From JBGSKV01 sp041740975 (lineage in GTDB: Bacteria > Bdellovibrionota_B > Oligoflexia > Oligoflexales > JALZUQ01): a stretch of 51,749 bases of DNA. Below are positions 1 through 7,405 of this stretch, one piece after another (within the stretch, counting starts at the first letter, position 1; each line of letters begins with the position of its first letter). A program made the translations under genes and the position numbers. Location of the stretch: contig JBGSKV010000111.1 of NCBI GenBank assembly GCA_041740975.1, positions 1 to 51,749 of the forward strand. The letters run 5' to 3'. The notes under the pieces were generated by a model. It was given only the letters and a program-made list of their open reading frames with translations, was not told where the DNA came from and searched no databases.

Positions 1-109
1 AGAGGGGGTTGTGAGGGCAGGAGCTCTGTTACAAATAAAAATCCCCGTGATCATGCGGGCAAGCGTACCCTCTGAATTCACCTTTGAGAAATTCACGCCA
101 ATACTTCGC
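1..109. other. Window-edge stretch, no supported gene
   Basis: Nothing convincing is coded here. A plus-strand frame is open from base 2 to a TGA at 131-133, and a minus-strand frame runs from a GTG at base 96 to the edge. The first ends inside the neighbouring terminator stem. The second would start only about 14 bases after that terminator, with no room for a promoter. Either could be the edge of a gene outside the window, but neither resembles a family I know. Confidence 0.3.
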
Positions 110-142
110 AAAAAACAAAAGCTCCGCCTGTGAAAGGCGGAG
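110..142 (-). terminator. Rho-independent terminator of the accD-folC-lptD operon
   Basis: An 8-bp perfect stem (GCTCCGCC / GGCGGAGC, 121-142) with a 7-base loop is followed, on the minus strand, by a T-rich tract (TTTTGTTTTTT). It lies about 55 bases past the lptD stop, in the right orientation to end that operon. Confidence 0.85.
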
Positions 143-156
143 CCAGTATTGTTATC

Positions 157-173
157 CGGCCGCGAAGCGGCCG
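157..173. repeat. GC-rich inverted repeat after lptD
   Basis: A perfect 7-bp inverted repeat (CGGCCGC, GAA, GCGGCCG) lies between the lptD stop and its terminator. There is no U-tract directly after it. It may protect the mRNA 3' end or assist termination; the role is inferred from position only. Confidence 0.5.
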
Positions 174-196
174 AATGTTCATTAATCTATATTTAT

Positions 197-3100
197 TTAG
201 TCGGCGAAAAGGCTAGGGAGAAGAGTTTTGCCCATATTCGGCAGCTGCCGAGTTTGGCCAGCAAAACTAATCTCAAAGCGCAGCAAGTAACTTGCCTCTT
301 TTTCTTCTAAGTGAAAATCTTTTACTCTCGCAAAATTCAGACCCCAGCATCGCGAAGGAGATATGTAGGTTAGACCATAGCTCGTTTGATATTCAGATCG
401 CGTTTCGATTCCCGTCTGATCTATATTTCGATTTGCAAAATATACATTTCCTTTAACATAGGGAATGATATTGGTTTCCACTTTCACCGATCGAGTGCGC
501 ACGAAGTCAACTATGGTTTGCGTGTCAGAGTCTTTTAAAGCCGATTTTTTTATCGTCTTGTCTTTCTCCACTAAATAGCTGAATGCCAGCTTTGTCTTAA
601 AAAAAGTTGGGATTTGCATGCCAAACAAATTACGCAGTGAAAAGTCTCTGTAAAAATTGTAGCTATTTCGAAAATCGAAGACAAAACCTTGCGTGCGTAG
701 CGAAGCTTCCGATTCCAATTCTTTCCAAGGTTCCGCTAGGGTACCCGGAATATTCATATCTCCTGCTTTTTGCATTCTTCGCTTTTTTGCATCCAAAAAG
801 TCGTAGTCAATGCTGGCTCCTAAAGTCAAAGGGATGCTGTATGGCAAATTTATTCGATTTGCGCCTTTTGCCGACGCGGGATTATCGGGATAGTCCAAAA
901 TTTGTTCGGCTTGTTTTAAATAGTCTAGTTTTTCATTGTCCAGTATGTGGGAAAATCCATGCACTGGTTCTTGTTTTACATTGTCGTACACCCGAAAGAC
1001 ATGATTGGTTCCGAAAGATAGGCGACGATGCTCAATCAAGACATCTTCATCAATGACCCCAGTTTCGGCACGGTCAATGATAACTGGACGATCCGTTGGA
1101 AAATAAGACAGACCTTTTCCCTCAGGATTCAATACATCTACGGACGTTGCGTAGGGTCCCCACGAATCAACAAAAGGACGAATGGAATAACCGAGTCCCC
1201 AAGTCATAAGATGGTGAACATACCGCTGCTTTTCTTCTGCAATAAATTTGGGAGGCAATACAAAATTGGGAAAACGAAAACGGCCATCCATCGGCAGTCT
1301 CAGGTCCAAACCCGTCCTCATACTTACTTTTCCGCTTTCACCCTCGCCAATATGCTCACTGCGAATCAGGCGTGCCTCGGCATCGGCAAAAAAATCGAGC
1401 TGAAAAATTCCGCCAGTCAAAAGAGGCGAGATGACTTCGACCCCTGTTCGCTGCCAGTGACCGTGGCCAAGCGTTAAAGAAATGGGATTAATAAGGGCGT
1501 ATTTTGCGGAGTCAAACTCCGATAATCTACGATAGTCGAAAGTTGCTGCCGCATAAAAGGGTATCGGCATCCAGCTATCATTTGGAAACAAACTGAAGTA
1601 GCGCGAACGGGCAATCGCTTCCAGAGGCATCTGGCGCCCCATAAAGGGTGCATCCAACTTCATGTAATCGCCAAAGCTGGCACCCAATCCCAAATAGTAA
1701 TTTGATTGGTCATAATGGACTCGCGCGCCCGATCGGGCAAAAGCACTCGAGTGAGCTTTTAATATATCGCCCTGTAAGAGGTCATATCCCGAATCAAAAT
1801 CAAGCCGAAAACGGTGGTCCGAACTCATATCGCCTTTGGTAACCAGAGATAGTCTGGGTGCGAAAATACTTAGACCTTGCCAGTTCACGAATCCACGCCA
1901 AGCATTCTGCGGCGTATTCGTATTAAAATAAATGTCTTCGACACACTTGCCAAACTTTTCGACCGTGCCATCTAAACAGTCCGATTTGCCATTGTCTCGC
2001 CAGAAGTCAGGCTCGGCAATTCTCTTACGCGCCCCCGCTTTGCCAACACCAATGGTGCCCGCCGATGCCTGGCCAGTGTTCGCACGGGCTGACGCCAAAC
2101 CATCTATGTATGCGTCACGAAAAAAATCACGACTATTGATTTCGCGGCGCCACTCGCGATCATTAATAAGTCCGGCACCGAGCGTCCACCCAGAAAACTG
2201 TCTCTGTTTGTATCGAAACTCCACATCATGCAGAAGGCCTCGATCTAACAAGAGCTTTTCCGTAATCGTAACGTCTTTATTCGGGCCAAGATCCAAAAAC
2301 AAGGGCTGTGTAAATGTCGTTCCCGTGTGATCGTTCCAAGAAAAATTCGGAAACAACAACCCCGACTGACGGCGATGTTTAACGGGTACACGCAGAAAAG
2401 GGAGATAAAGAACCGGGATACCTTTGATTTTCAAGATCGGATGTTTGAAGTCAGCGTAACCATCGATATGCACCTTCAGCTCACTCGACCAGAAGCCCCA
2501 CGCCGGATACTCGTCTTCTTCACAATAACAAGACGTGAAGAACGAATTCTGCGCGAAAAAATCATCTTCATCAATTTTTTCGAGCATCTGACCATTGATG
2601 TGAAAGTAGCCCAAATGGTCCAAATTTCTGTCGGCAAGTAATTTGTCAATATTGTTTTCTTGCCAGTAGGCACGCCGCCGCAAAATGGACTCTTGAACTC
2701 TGTCCGTGCGTAAACTGAGAACTTGATTAGGTTGATGGATGACCAGCTCACGTTTCTCAAGTAGAACTCGCATTCTCCCAATGTAGTCCTCACGCAGTGC
2801 AACTTTTTGTTGAGGGTTAACTTCTGAATACTCTTCGGCCAACCTCTGAATTTGTCGATTTAACTCTATGAGACGCCTTGCCCGCGCTTCTTCAAACTGC
2901 ACTTCCTCGAGCGTAAAACCAAGAATTTTATCCACGGCTCTTTTGATGGCTTCCTCACCATTGATCGTAAGACTGCCGTTTTCAATGACCAGATTTTGTT
3001 TTTCTTGAAAAAATGTGACTTTCTCGCCGACCATAATTTGGTCTTTGGTCAAAAAGACCACATGACCCTTCGCAACTATTGTTTTTGTTTTAGCATTGAT

Positions 3101-3298
3101 CTCGATTTTATCGGCGGCCATAATAATGCCTTGACCGATCATCACCACATTGCCTTCATATTTCTGCGCAGTCGTTTTAAAATTAAATCCAGAATTTTCA
3201 GCATCGAAGAAGAATTTGCGTTCGCCGGATTGCGACCACACTCCCACGCTTTGCAGGCAGAGAAACACACCCAAAATGTAGCGCAGTCCTAATGCCAT
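197..3298 (-). CDS. lptD: LPS-assembly outer-membrane protein LptD
   Basis: Outer-membrane beta-barrel that inserts lipopolysaccharide into the outer leaflet together with LptE. The chosen ATG overlaps the folC stop (ATGGCATTAG) and is followed at once by a signal peptide (MALGLRYILGVFLCLQSVGVWSQ). A frame-open extension of 21 codons upstream lacks signal-peptide character. An OstA/LptA-like jellyroll follows (about residues 30-115), then a long charged region, then the LptD barrel. The hallmark block PVLYLPFLRVPVKHRRQSG is followed by the conserved P-LFLDLGPNKDVT segment. The protein is about 1033 aa, longer than E. coli LptD (784), mainly through the helical linker and extended loops. Cysteines occur as a CYC pair near residue 258, two in a mid-barrel loop and one near the C-terminus; disulfide pairing is not deducible. 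Last gene of accD-folC-lptD. Confidence 0.93.
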   Translation of the reverse strand: MALGLRYILGVFLCLQSVGVWSQSGERKFFFDAENSGFNFKTTAQKYEGNVVMIGQGIIMAADKIEINAKTKTIVAKGHVVFLTKDQIMVGEKVTFFQEKQNLVIENGSLTINGEEAIKRAVDKILGFTLEEVQFEEARARRLIELNRQIQRLAEEYSEVNPQQKVALREDYIGRMRVLLEKRELVIHQPNQVLSLRTDRVQESILRRRAYWQENNIDKLLADRNLDHLGYFHINGQMLEKIDEDDFFAQNSFFTSCYCEEDEYPAWGFWSSELKVHIDGYADFKHPILKIKGIPVLYLPFLRVPVKHRRQSGLLFPNFSWNDHTGTTFTQPLFLDLGPNKDVTITEKLLLDRGLLHDVEFRYKQRQFSGWTLGAGLINDREWRREINSRDFFRDAYIDGLASARANTGQASAGTIGVGKAGARKRIAEPDFWRDNGKSDCLDGTVEKFGKCVEDIYFNTNTPQNAWRGFVNWQGLSIFAPRLSLVTKGDMSSDHRFRLDFDSGYDLLQGDILKAHSSAFARSGARVHYDQSNYYLGLGASFGDYMKLDAPFMGRQMPLEAIARSRYFSLFPNDSWMPIPFYAAATFDYRRLSEFDSAKYALINPISLTLGHGHWQRTGVEVISPLLTGGIFQLDFFADAEARLIRSEHIGEGESGKVSMRTGLDLRLPMDGRFRFPNFVLPPKFIAEEKQRYVHHLMTWGLGYSIRPFVDSWGPYATSVDVLNPEGKGLSYFPTDRPVIIDRAETGVIDEDVLIEHRRLSFGTNHVFRVYDNVKQEPVHGFSHILDNEKLDYLKQAEQILDYPDNPASAKGANRINLPYSIPLTLGASIDYDFLDAKKRRMQKAGDMNIPGTLAEPWKELESEASLRTQGFVFDFRNSYNFYRDFSLRNLFGMQIPTFFKTKLAFSYLVEKDKTIKKSALKDSDTQTIVDFVRTRSVKVETNIIPYVKGNVYFANRNIDQTGIETRSEYQTSYGLTYISPSRCWGLNFARVKDFHLEEKEASYLLRFEISFAGQTRQLPNMGKTLLPSLFAD

Positions 3299-4626
3299 GT
3301 GTTTTCGATCTTTATGTTGAGATGCTGGAACGCTTCGCCTAATCCATGAATGGATCCGCAAATAACAACTGGCAAATGTTGATCGCTCGTCATGATGTCT
3401 CTTGCTGCTTCCAACGCATCAGAAAAACTTTCAAATACAGGAAGTTGTTTGAATTTTTCCGAAAGTTGCTCGGCTTGCAACGTGCGCGCATTTGACTGTT
3501 TATAAATATAAATGGGCGCGAGGTTTTCCGATAATACGTCCAAAATCTCATTTATATTTTTATCACCCAAAATCGACACGAGTGCCGGTAGTTTCGCAAG
3601 TTTACCGTATTGATGTTGTACCGTTTGGATAAAAACCTGAGCTCCATCAACGTTGTGGCAAGCATCCAATAGAAAAGGTCGAGAAAAGCTTGGTGCAAAA
3701 AGATGATGGTAACGACCCCACATATTGGGCGGCCAACGTCGCTCGGGTAGGGGATCGTGATTGAACAAGAATTTCGCCAAGTCTGCAAGAGGACGTTTCA
3801 ATGTGCGAAGGGACCAACATGCAACGACCACCGCAAGCTGAAAATTCGCCCGCAAATAACTTGGCATTTCATTATATTTTTCGGGTAACTTTACTGAAAA
3901 GCGTTCCGCTGTATCGGGTAGCGCAAATGTCAGGTATCCATCTTTTTCTGACATCTGCTGTGGCGCCGCCCATACTTTCGTCAAGCGTTTCTCCGCCTCA
4001 GCTTGTAATACTCGTCCCGCCGAAGTTTCCAACGACACACCCGAAAAACACGGATGATTTGAGCGCATAATCCCAGATTTTTCAAAGGCAATGTCTTCGA
4101 TAGTTTGACCCAGAAATTCTTGATGATCTAAACCAATGGAAACGATGACAGATGCCATTGGACTTAGGACGTTCGTCGCGTCCCATCGCCCCCCCATCCC
4201 CACTTCCACCAACATAATATCGGGTCTGTGACGAGCGAAACAACAATAAGCCATTAAAGTTGTGACTTCAAAAAATGACAAAGCATCGTATTCATCAGCG
4301 GGCAGCTGAGTTTTGATATGGTCTAAGTAAGAAATCAATTCGATGTTGGAGATTTGTAGTCCTGACATCTGAATGCGCTCGGAAAAATTCAAAATATGCG
4401 GGGACGTGTATATCCCTACTTTTAGCCCCGCCTGCGCTAACACATTATAAATGAATCCAGAGGTCGTACCTTTGCCATTCGTTCCACCGATAAGAATATT
4501 CGGAATGTCATTTGCAGGTTTGCCGAGTCTGGCATATGCGGCCTGCATCCGTTCAAGCCCCGTCTTGATGACGTTGCGACGCTTCTGAAACAGTTCGTTT
4601 ATGATGGGATCTTCAATATGTGGCAC
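3289..4626 (-). CDS. folC: Folylpolyglutamate / dihydrofolate synthase FolC
   Basis: Cytoplasmic Mur-ligase-family enzyme that adds glutamate to (dihydro)folate; in bacteria often bifunctional with dihydrofolate synthase. The 445-aa length is usual for the family. Visible motifs: P-loop GGTNGKGTT (47-55), the TSPHILNFSERI block (74-85), EVGMGGRWDATN (about 141-152), SIGLDHQEFLG, an FEKSGI lysine region and the C-terminal DACHN (321-325), a variant of the usual D-G/A-A-H-N. It starts 18 bases after accD and its stop overlaps the lptD start, so translation is probably coupled. accD next to folC is also seen in E. coli. Whether it is mono- or bifunctional cannot be told from the sequence. Confidence 0.93.
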   Translation of the reverse strand: MPHIEDPIINELFQKRRNVIKTGLERMQAAYARLGKPANDIPNILIGGTNGKGTTSGFIYNVLAQAGLKVGIYTSPHILNFSERIQMSGLQISNIELISYLDHIKTQLPADEYDALSFFEVTTLMAYCCFARHRPDIMLVEVGMGGRWDATNVLSPMASVIVSIGLDHQEFLGQTIEDIAFEKSGIMRSNHPCFSGVSLETSAGRVLQAEAEKRLTKVWAAPQQMSEKDGYLTFALPDTAERFSVKLPEKYNEMPSYLRANFQLAVVVACWSLRTLKRPLADLAKFLFNHDPLPERRWPPNMWGRYHHLFAPSFSRPFLLDACHNVDGAQVFIQTVQHQYGKLAKLPALVSILGDKNINEILDVLSENLAPIYIYKQSNARTLQAEQLSEKFKQLPVFESFSDALEAARDIMTSDQHLPVVICGSIHGLGEAFQHLNIKIENTWH

Positions 4627-4644
4627 AAGGCAAACTCAGCACGG

Positions 4645-5490
4645 TTAAATATTTTGACACAAAATACTGAGCATCTGGGCAACTCGTCCACGCAATGTGT
4701 CTCGGTGACAAATCATATCCACCATACCGTGCTCTAGCAAGTATTCAGAACGCTGAAAGCCTTCTGGCAGTTTTTCTTTAATGGTTTGTTGAATGACACG
4801 CGGACCAGCAAAACCAATTAATGCACCAGGTTCCGCGATGTTGATATCGCCTAACATTGCAAAACTCGCCGCAACACCACCCGTTGTCGGATTGGTTAAA
4901 ATTGAGATAAAGGGAACACCATCAACCCGAAGCTGCGAGAGCACCGCACAAGTTTTACTCATTTGCATCAAACTAAAGATGCCTTCTTGCATGCGAGCCC
5001 CACCCGAAGCAGAAAAAATAATCGCCGGTTCACGCTTTTCGAGCGCCGCTTCGTAAAGAAGTGTGATTTTCTCACCAACGACGGCCCCCATACTGCCGCC
5101 CATAAACTGAAAGTCAAACACACCAACGTGTACGAAGCGATCCATCAACTTCCCACGTCCGGTGACAATGGCATCAAGTCGCCCGGCTTTGGCTTGGCTT
5201 TCTTTCAGGCGCTGCGAGTAGAGCTTGGTGTCCTTGAAGTTCAAAGGATCAGGACTGGAGAGATTGGCGTTATATTCCTCGAATGAACCAGGATCTAAGA
5301 ATCGTGCTATCCGCGCATCCGCAGGTAGATAATAGTGAAAGTGACAACTTGGACAGACATTTTGATTCTGTTTTAAATCATTTTTAAATATGACTTCATT
5401 GCATTGTTCGCATCGCAACCACAAACCGTCAGGAGTATTTCTCTTCTGACCTTTTGCAACGGGAGCCTTTTCTCTCTTAAGCCATGCCAT
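4645..5490 (-). CDS. accD: Acetyl-CoA carboxylase carboxyltransferase subunit beta
   Basis: Beta subunit of the carboxyltransferase half of acetyl-CoA carboxylase, which forms malonyl-CoA for fatty acid synthesis and pairs with AccA (not in this window). 281 aa from the chosen ATG (MAWLKREK), which has AAGGA eight bases upstream and matches the family N-terminus. The open frame extends 22 codons further but looks unrelated. A four-Cys zinc ribbon (C27, C30, C46, C49) is followed by the crotonase-like core with FMGGSMGAVVGEK, FSASGGARMQEG, the TNPTTGGVAASFAMLGD block and GFAGPRVI. It ends soon after that core, without the C-terminal tail of E. coli AccD. First gene of the operon with folC and lptD. 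Confidence 0.95.
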   Translation of the reverse strand: MAWLKREKAPVAKGQKRNTPDGLWLRCEQCNEVIFKNDLKQNQNVCPSCHFHYYLPADARIARFLDPGSFEEYNANLSSPDPLNFKDTKLYSQRLKESQAKAGRLDAIVTGRGKLMDRFVHVGVFDFQFMGGSMGAVVGEKITLLYEAALEKREPAIIFSASGGARMQEGIFSLMQMSKTCAVLSQLRVDGVPFISILTNPTTGGVAASFAMLGDINIAEPGALIGFAGPRVIQQTIKEKLPEGFQRSEYLLEHGMVDMICHRDTLRGRVAQMLSILCQNI

Positions 5491-5688
5491 GCGAGGTGTC
5501 CTTCTTAAAAATCGTAACATTCTGAAAAAACTAACAAAAACAGCTATATTGGTCAATTCACTAAAACTAACCTCCCTGAACTATTAGTAAATTCTACGTT
5601 GCAAGATTCGGAATGATTTTTTAAGATCAAACTAATTTAGCAGACATTTTTTTTAGCAAGCAACCCCAGGTCAGGTAGGACTCGGGAC

Positions 5689-5718
5689 TTTCGGATTTCG
5701 CATCGAGCGAAACCGAGA
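5689..5718 (+). promoter_or_regulatory. Leader hairpin upstream of the small Cys-rich gene
   Basis: An imperfect stem (TTTCGG, bulged A, TTTCG pairing with CGAAA-CCG and AGA) closes on a 7-base loop about 15 bases before the AGAGAGG ribosome-binding site. It could be a structured 5' leader. The rest of the divergent region (5491-5746) is AT-rich and probably holds the promoters of accD and of this gene, but no clear -35/-10 pair stands out. Confidence 0.3.
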
Positions 5719-5746
5719 AACATTTCACGGAAGAGAGGTTACGTTC

Positions 5747-6022
5747 ATGCTATGCAAACGCTGTCCACACCATGTACGCCACGGAAAAGTCGGCAAAGAT
5801 GGTAAGTCGATTGAATTCTCAGAAAAATGTGGTCTAAAGATGAGTGAGAGCAAAGACTGTTTGCATCATCCTTTTGGAGAGCGATTTAACTATCGGACGT
5901 GTGATGTTTACTACAAAACCTTCAAATCCAGCATGGATTTAAACAGTGTGGTACCACGTGAAGACATCGAATATTCAGATCAACTCGGCGGCAATAGTAT
6001 TACGGAAATGGAATTGCTTTAA
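5747..6022 (+). CDS. Small Cys/His-rich protein of unknown function
   Basis: 91 aa, no signal peptide, so probably cytoplasmic. The N-terminus is rich in possible metal ligands: C3-x2-C6, H8, H9, H12, then C28, C38, H40, H41 and C52. The C-terminal 35 residues are acidic and Cys-free. The start is supported by AGAGAGG seven bases before ATG, and the gene ends before a strong hairpin terminator, so it looks like a real monocistronic gene. The Cys spacing suggests a zinc site or a small iron-sulfur cluster, but I do not recognise the family and no function is claimed. Confidence 0.75.
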   Translation: MLCKRCPHHVRHGKVGKDGKSIEFSEKCGLKMSESKDCLHHPFGERFNYRTCDVYYKTFKSSMDLNSVVPREDIEYSDQLGGNSITEMELL

Positions 6023-6069
6023 GCTTCGTTTCGACGCTTGCTACCAAGTCAAAGCATGACGATAGAATA

Positions 6070-6099
6070 AAAAAAGCCCCGGTCTCCCGGGGCTTTTTA
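6070..6099. terminator. Bidirectional rho-independent terminator
   Basis: An 8-bp perfect stem (AGCCCCGG / CCGGGGCT, 6075-6094) with a 4-base loop is flanked by A6 on the left and T5 on the right. It can serve the small Cys-rich gene (plus) and the lipoprotein gene (minus), which converge on it. Confidence 0.9.
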
Positions 6100-6117
6100 T
6101 TTAGGAATTCCAATATT

Positions 6118-6801
6118 TTACTTGCCGAAAAAACCAGCTAGTTGAGAAAGAAGAGAAATATTATTTGGATCGATTCCAATCAACGACGCGAGTTGAGAAA
6201 GTAAATCGGAAGTCAAACCCGAATTATTGTTGTTGTTCGGATAAGGCAAGCCAGTGTTTGGATCAATACCAGATGGATAAGGTAATCCTGTAGTTGGGTC
6301 GATTCCTGTATTGCTTGCACCGACATTAATTGAGAAACTTTGTTGAGAGTCGTATGCCGGATTAGCGATCGGCATCGCGGATAACTGGCAGTTTCCAGGA
6401 GAAGTTGATTCGCATAACGTCATGTTACGAGCAAAGATCGTCACTGTATGTGTGCCTTGCGTAGGAGTCGACCAATACATAGAAGGATTCAAAGTTGTAT
6501 TGCCTGAAAATTGACTGCCAACCGGACTTGCCGTCAAGATCGACTGAACATTTGATGCGTTTGTAATGGAGAAACTCACCGTTGCAGGTGTATTCAATGG
6601 AACGGAAATGATGGAACCAGCAGCGCTGGTTACGCTTATGTAAGGAACCCCGTTACCAGCAGTTGTCACCGGATATGGGTCATAAGATGGATCAACAATA
6701 TTGGCGGTTCCCGCCTTCTTCTTGGGCTCTTCTTTGCAAGCTTGAGAAAAACTTACGAGCGCTAGGATCATCATCAATTTTGTAAACGTTTGAGCTTTCA
6801 C
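6118..6801 (-). CDS. Putative lipoprotein with GIDP-TGLPYP repeats
   Basis: 227 aa from a GTG preceded by AGAGGAG at eight bases; an in-frame TTG eight codons upstream would include that ribosome-binding site and is less likely. The N-terminus is a signal sequence with a lipobox-like SFSQAC (C22), then a Lys/Glu-rich tether. The middle (about 40-165) is Ser/Thr-rich and beta-like, resembling an immunoglobulin-type fold with one Cys pair. Two tandem units of GIDPxTGLPYP follow, then an Asn run and an amphipathic tail with SQLASLIGIDPNNISLLSQLAG. No enzyme motif is seen. Probably an envelope lipoprotein of unknown function. Confidence 0.7.
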   Translation of the reverse strand: MKAQTFTKLMMILALVSFSQACKEEPKKKAGTANIVDPSYDPYPVTTAGNGVPYISVTSAAGSIISVPLNTPATVSFSITNASNVQSILTASPVGSQFSGNTTLNPSMYWSTPTQGTHTVTIFARNMTLCESTSPGNCQLSAMPIANPAYDSQQSFSINVGASNTGIDPTTGLPYPSGIDPNTGLPYPNNNNNSGLTSDLLSQLASLIGIDPNNISLLSQLAGFFGK

Positions 6802-7062
6802 AGTGGTCTCTCCTCTAGGGTACAACTTGGAACATCAACTGAGATTGCAGATGCAACCGGATTACCCCCCTTATCGGCAAGTTATGCCCAAAACTTTAGC
6901 GGTATTTTTGCAATATTTACAGATAGTTATAAAATAAATTCGGTAGAATCCTTAAAGAACCAAAAAAACCTTGCTGTTGCAAGCTCTTAAAGTCAGAATT
7001 TCAACATGCCTCCATTTTCAGGGATGAGCTTTGTAAGGAAACTTAGCAAGGAAGGGTGAGTT

Positions 7063-7341
7063 ATGAACAGAGCAGAACTAATCGAAGCAATGAGCCAATC
7101 TACTGGCACGAGCAAAGCGGCCAACGAACAGTGGCTAACAGCTTTCACGGACCTCATCAAACAAAACATCGATTCTGGTGTAAAACTTGTTGGATTTGGT
7201 GCGTTCAAAGTTGCAAGCCGCAAAGAGCGCGTAGCGCGCAACCCACAAACTGGTGAAAACATCACGATACCTGCTCGTCAGGTTCCTGTGTTCCGTCCAG
7301 GCTTGGAGTTGAAACAACTGGTGAATAAAAGCAAAGCTTAA
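7063..7341 (+). CDS. hup: HU-family nucleoid DNA-binding protein
   Basis: 92-aa HU/IHF-fold protein that binds and bends DNA as a dimer. The MNRAELIEAMSQSTG start, the GFGAFKVASRKERVARNPQTG arm segment and the RQVPVFRPGLELKQLVN end match HU closely, including the intercalating Pro in the NPQTGE arm. GGAAGG lies six to seven bases before the ATG. It is monocistronic, ending in its own strong terminator, and divergent from the GIDP lipoprotein. HU and IHF cannot be split with certainty from sequence alone; the arm favours HU. Confidence 0.95.
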   Translation: MNRAELIEAMSQSTGTSKAANEQWLTAFTDLIKQNIDSGVKLVGFGAFKVASRKERVARNPQTGENITIPARQVPVFRPGLELKQLVNKSKA

Positions 7342-7352
7342 TTCAGCTTGTG

Positions 7353-7389
7353 AAAAGCCCCGGCAACCGTAAGGATGCCGGGGCTTTTT
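7353..7389. terminator. Bidirectional terminator between hup and secDF
   Basis: A 10-bp perfect stem (AGCCCCGGCA / TGCCGGGGCT, 7356-7385) with a 10-base loop, A4 on the left and T5 on the right. It serves hup (plus) and secDF (minus). Its GC core is nearly identical to the terminator at 6075-6094. Confidence 0.9.
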
Positions 7390-7405
7390 CATTGTCTGGG
7401 GACAG

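Noticed and set aside
1..133. Possible partial gene on the plus strand at the left edge
   Set aside because: The frame ends in the lptD terminator stem and its sequence has no recognisable family.
607..1056. Open frames antisense to lptD
   Set aside because: Opposite to the LptD barrel, which is clearly coding; no RBS, no family match.
5660..5690. Phrase similar to the SRP RNA core (CCCAGGTCAGG)
   Set aside because: Only a short match; the expected GGAAGG-type tetraloop region and GNAR stem are absent.
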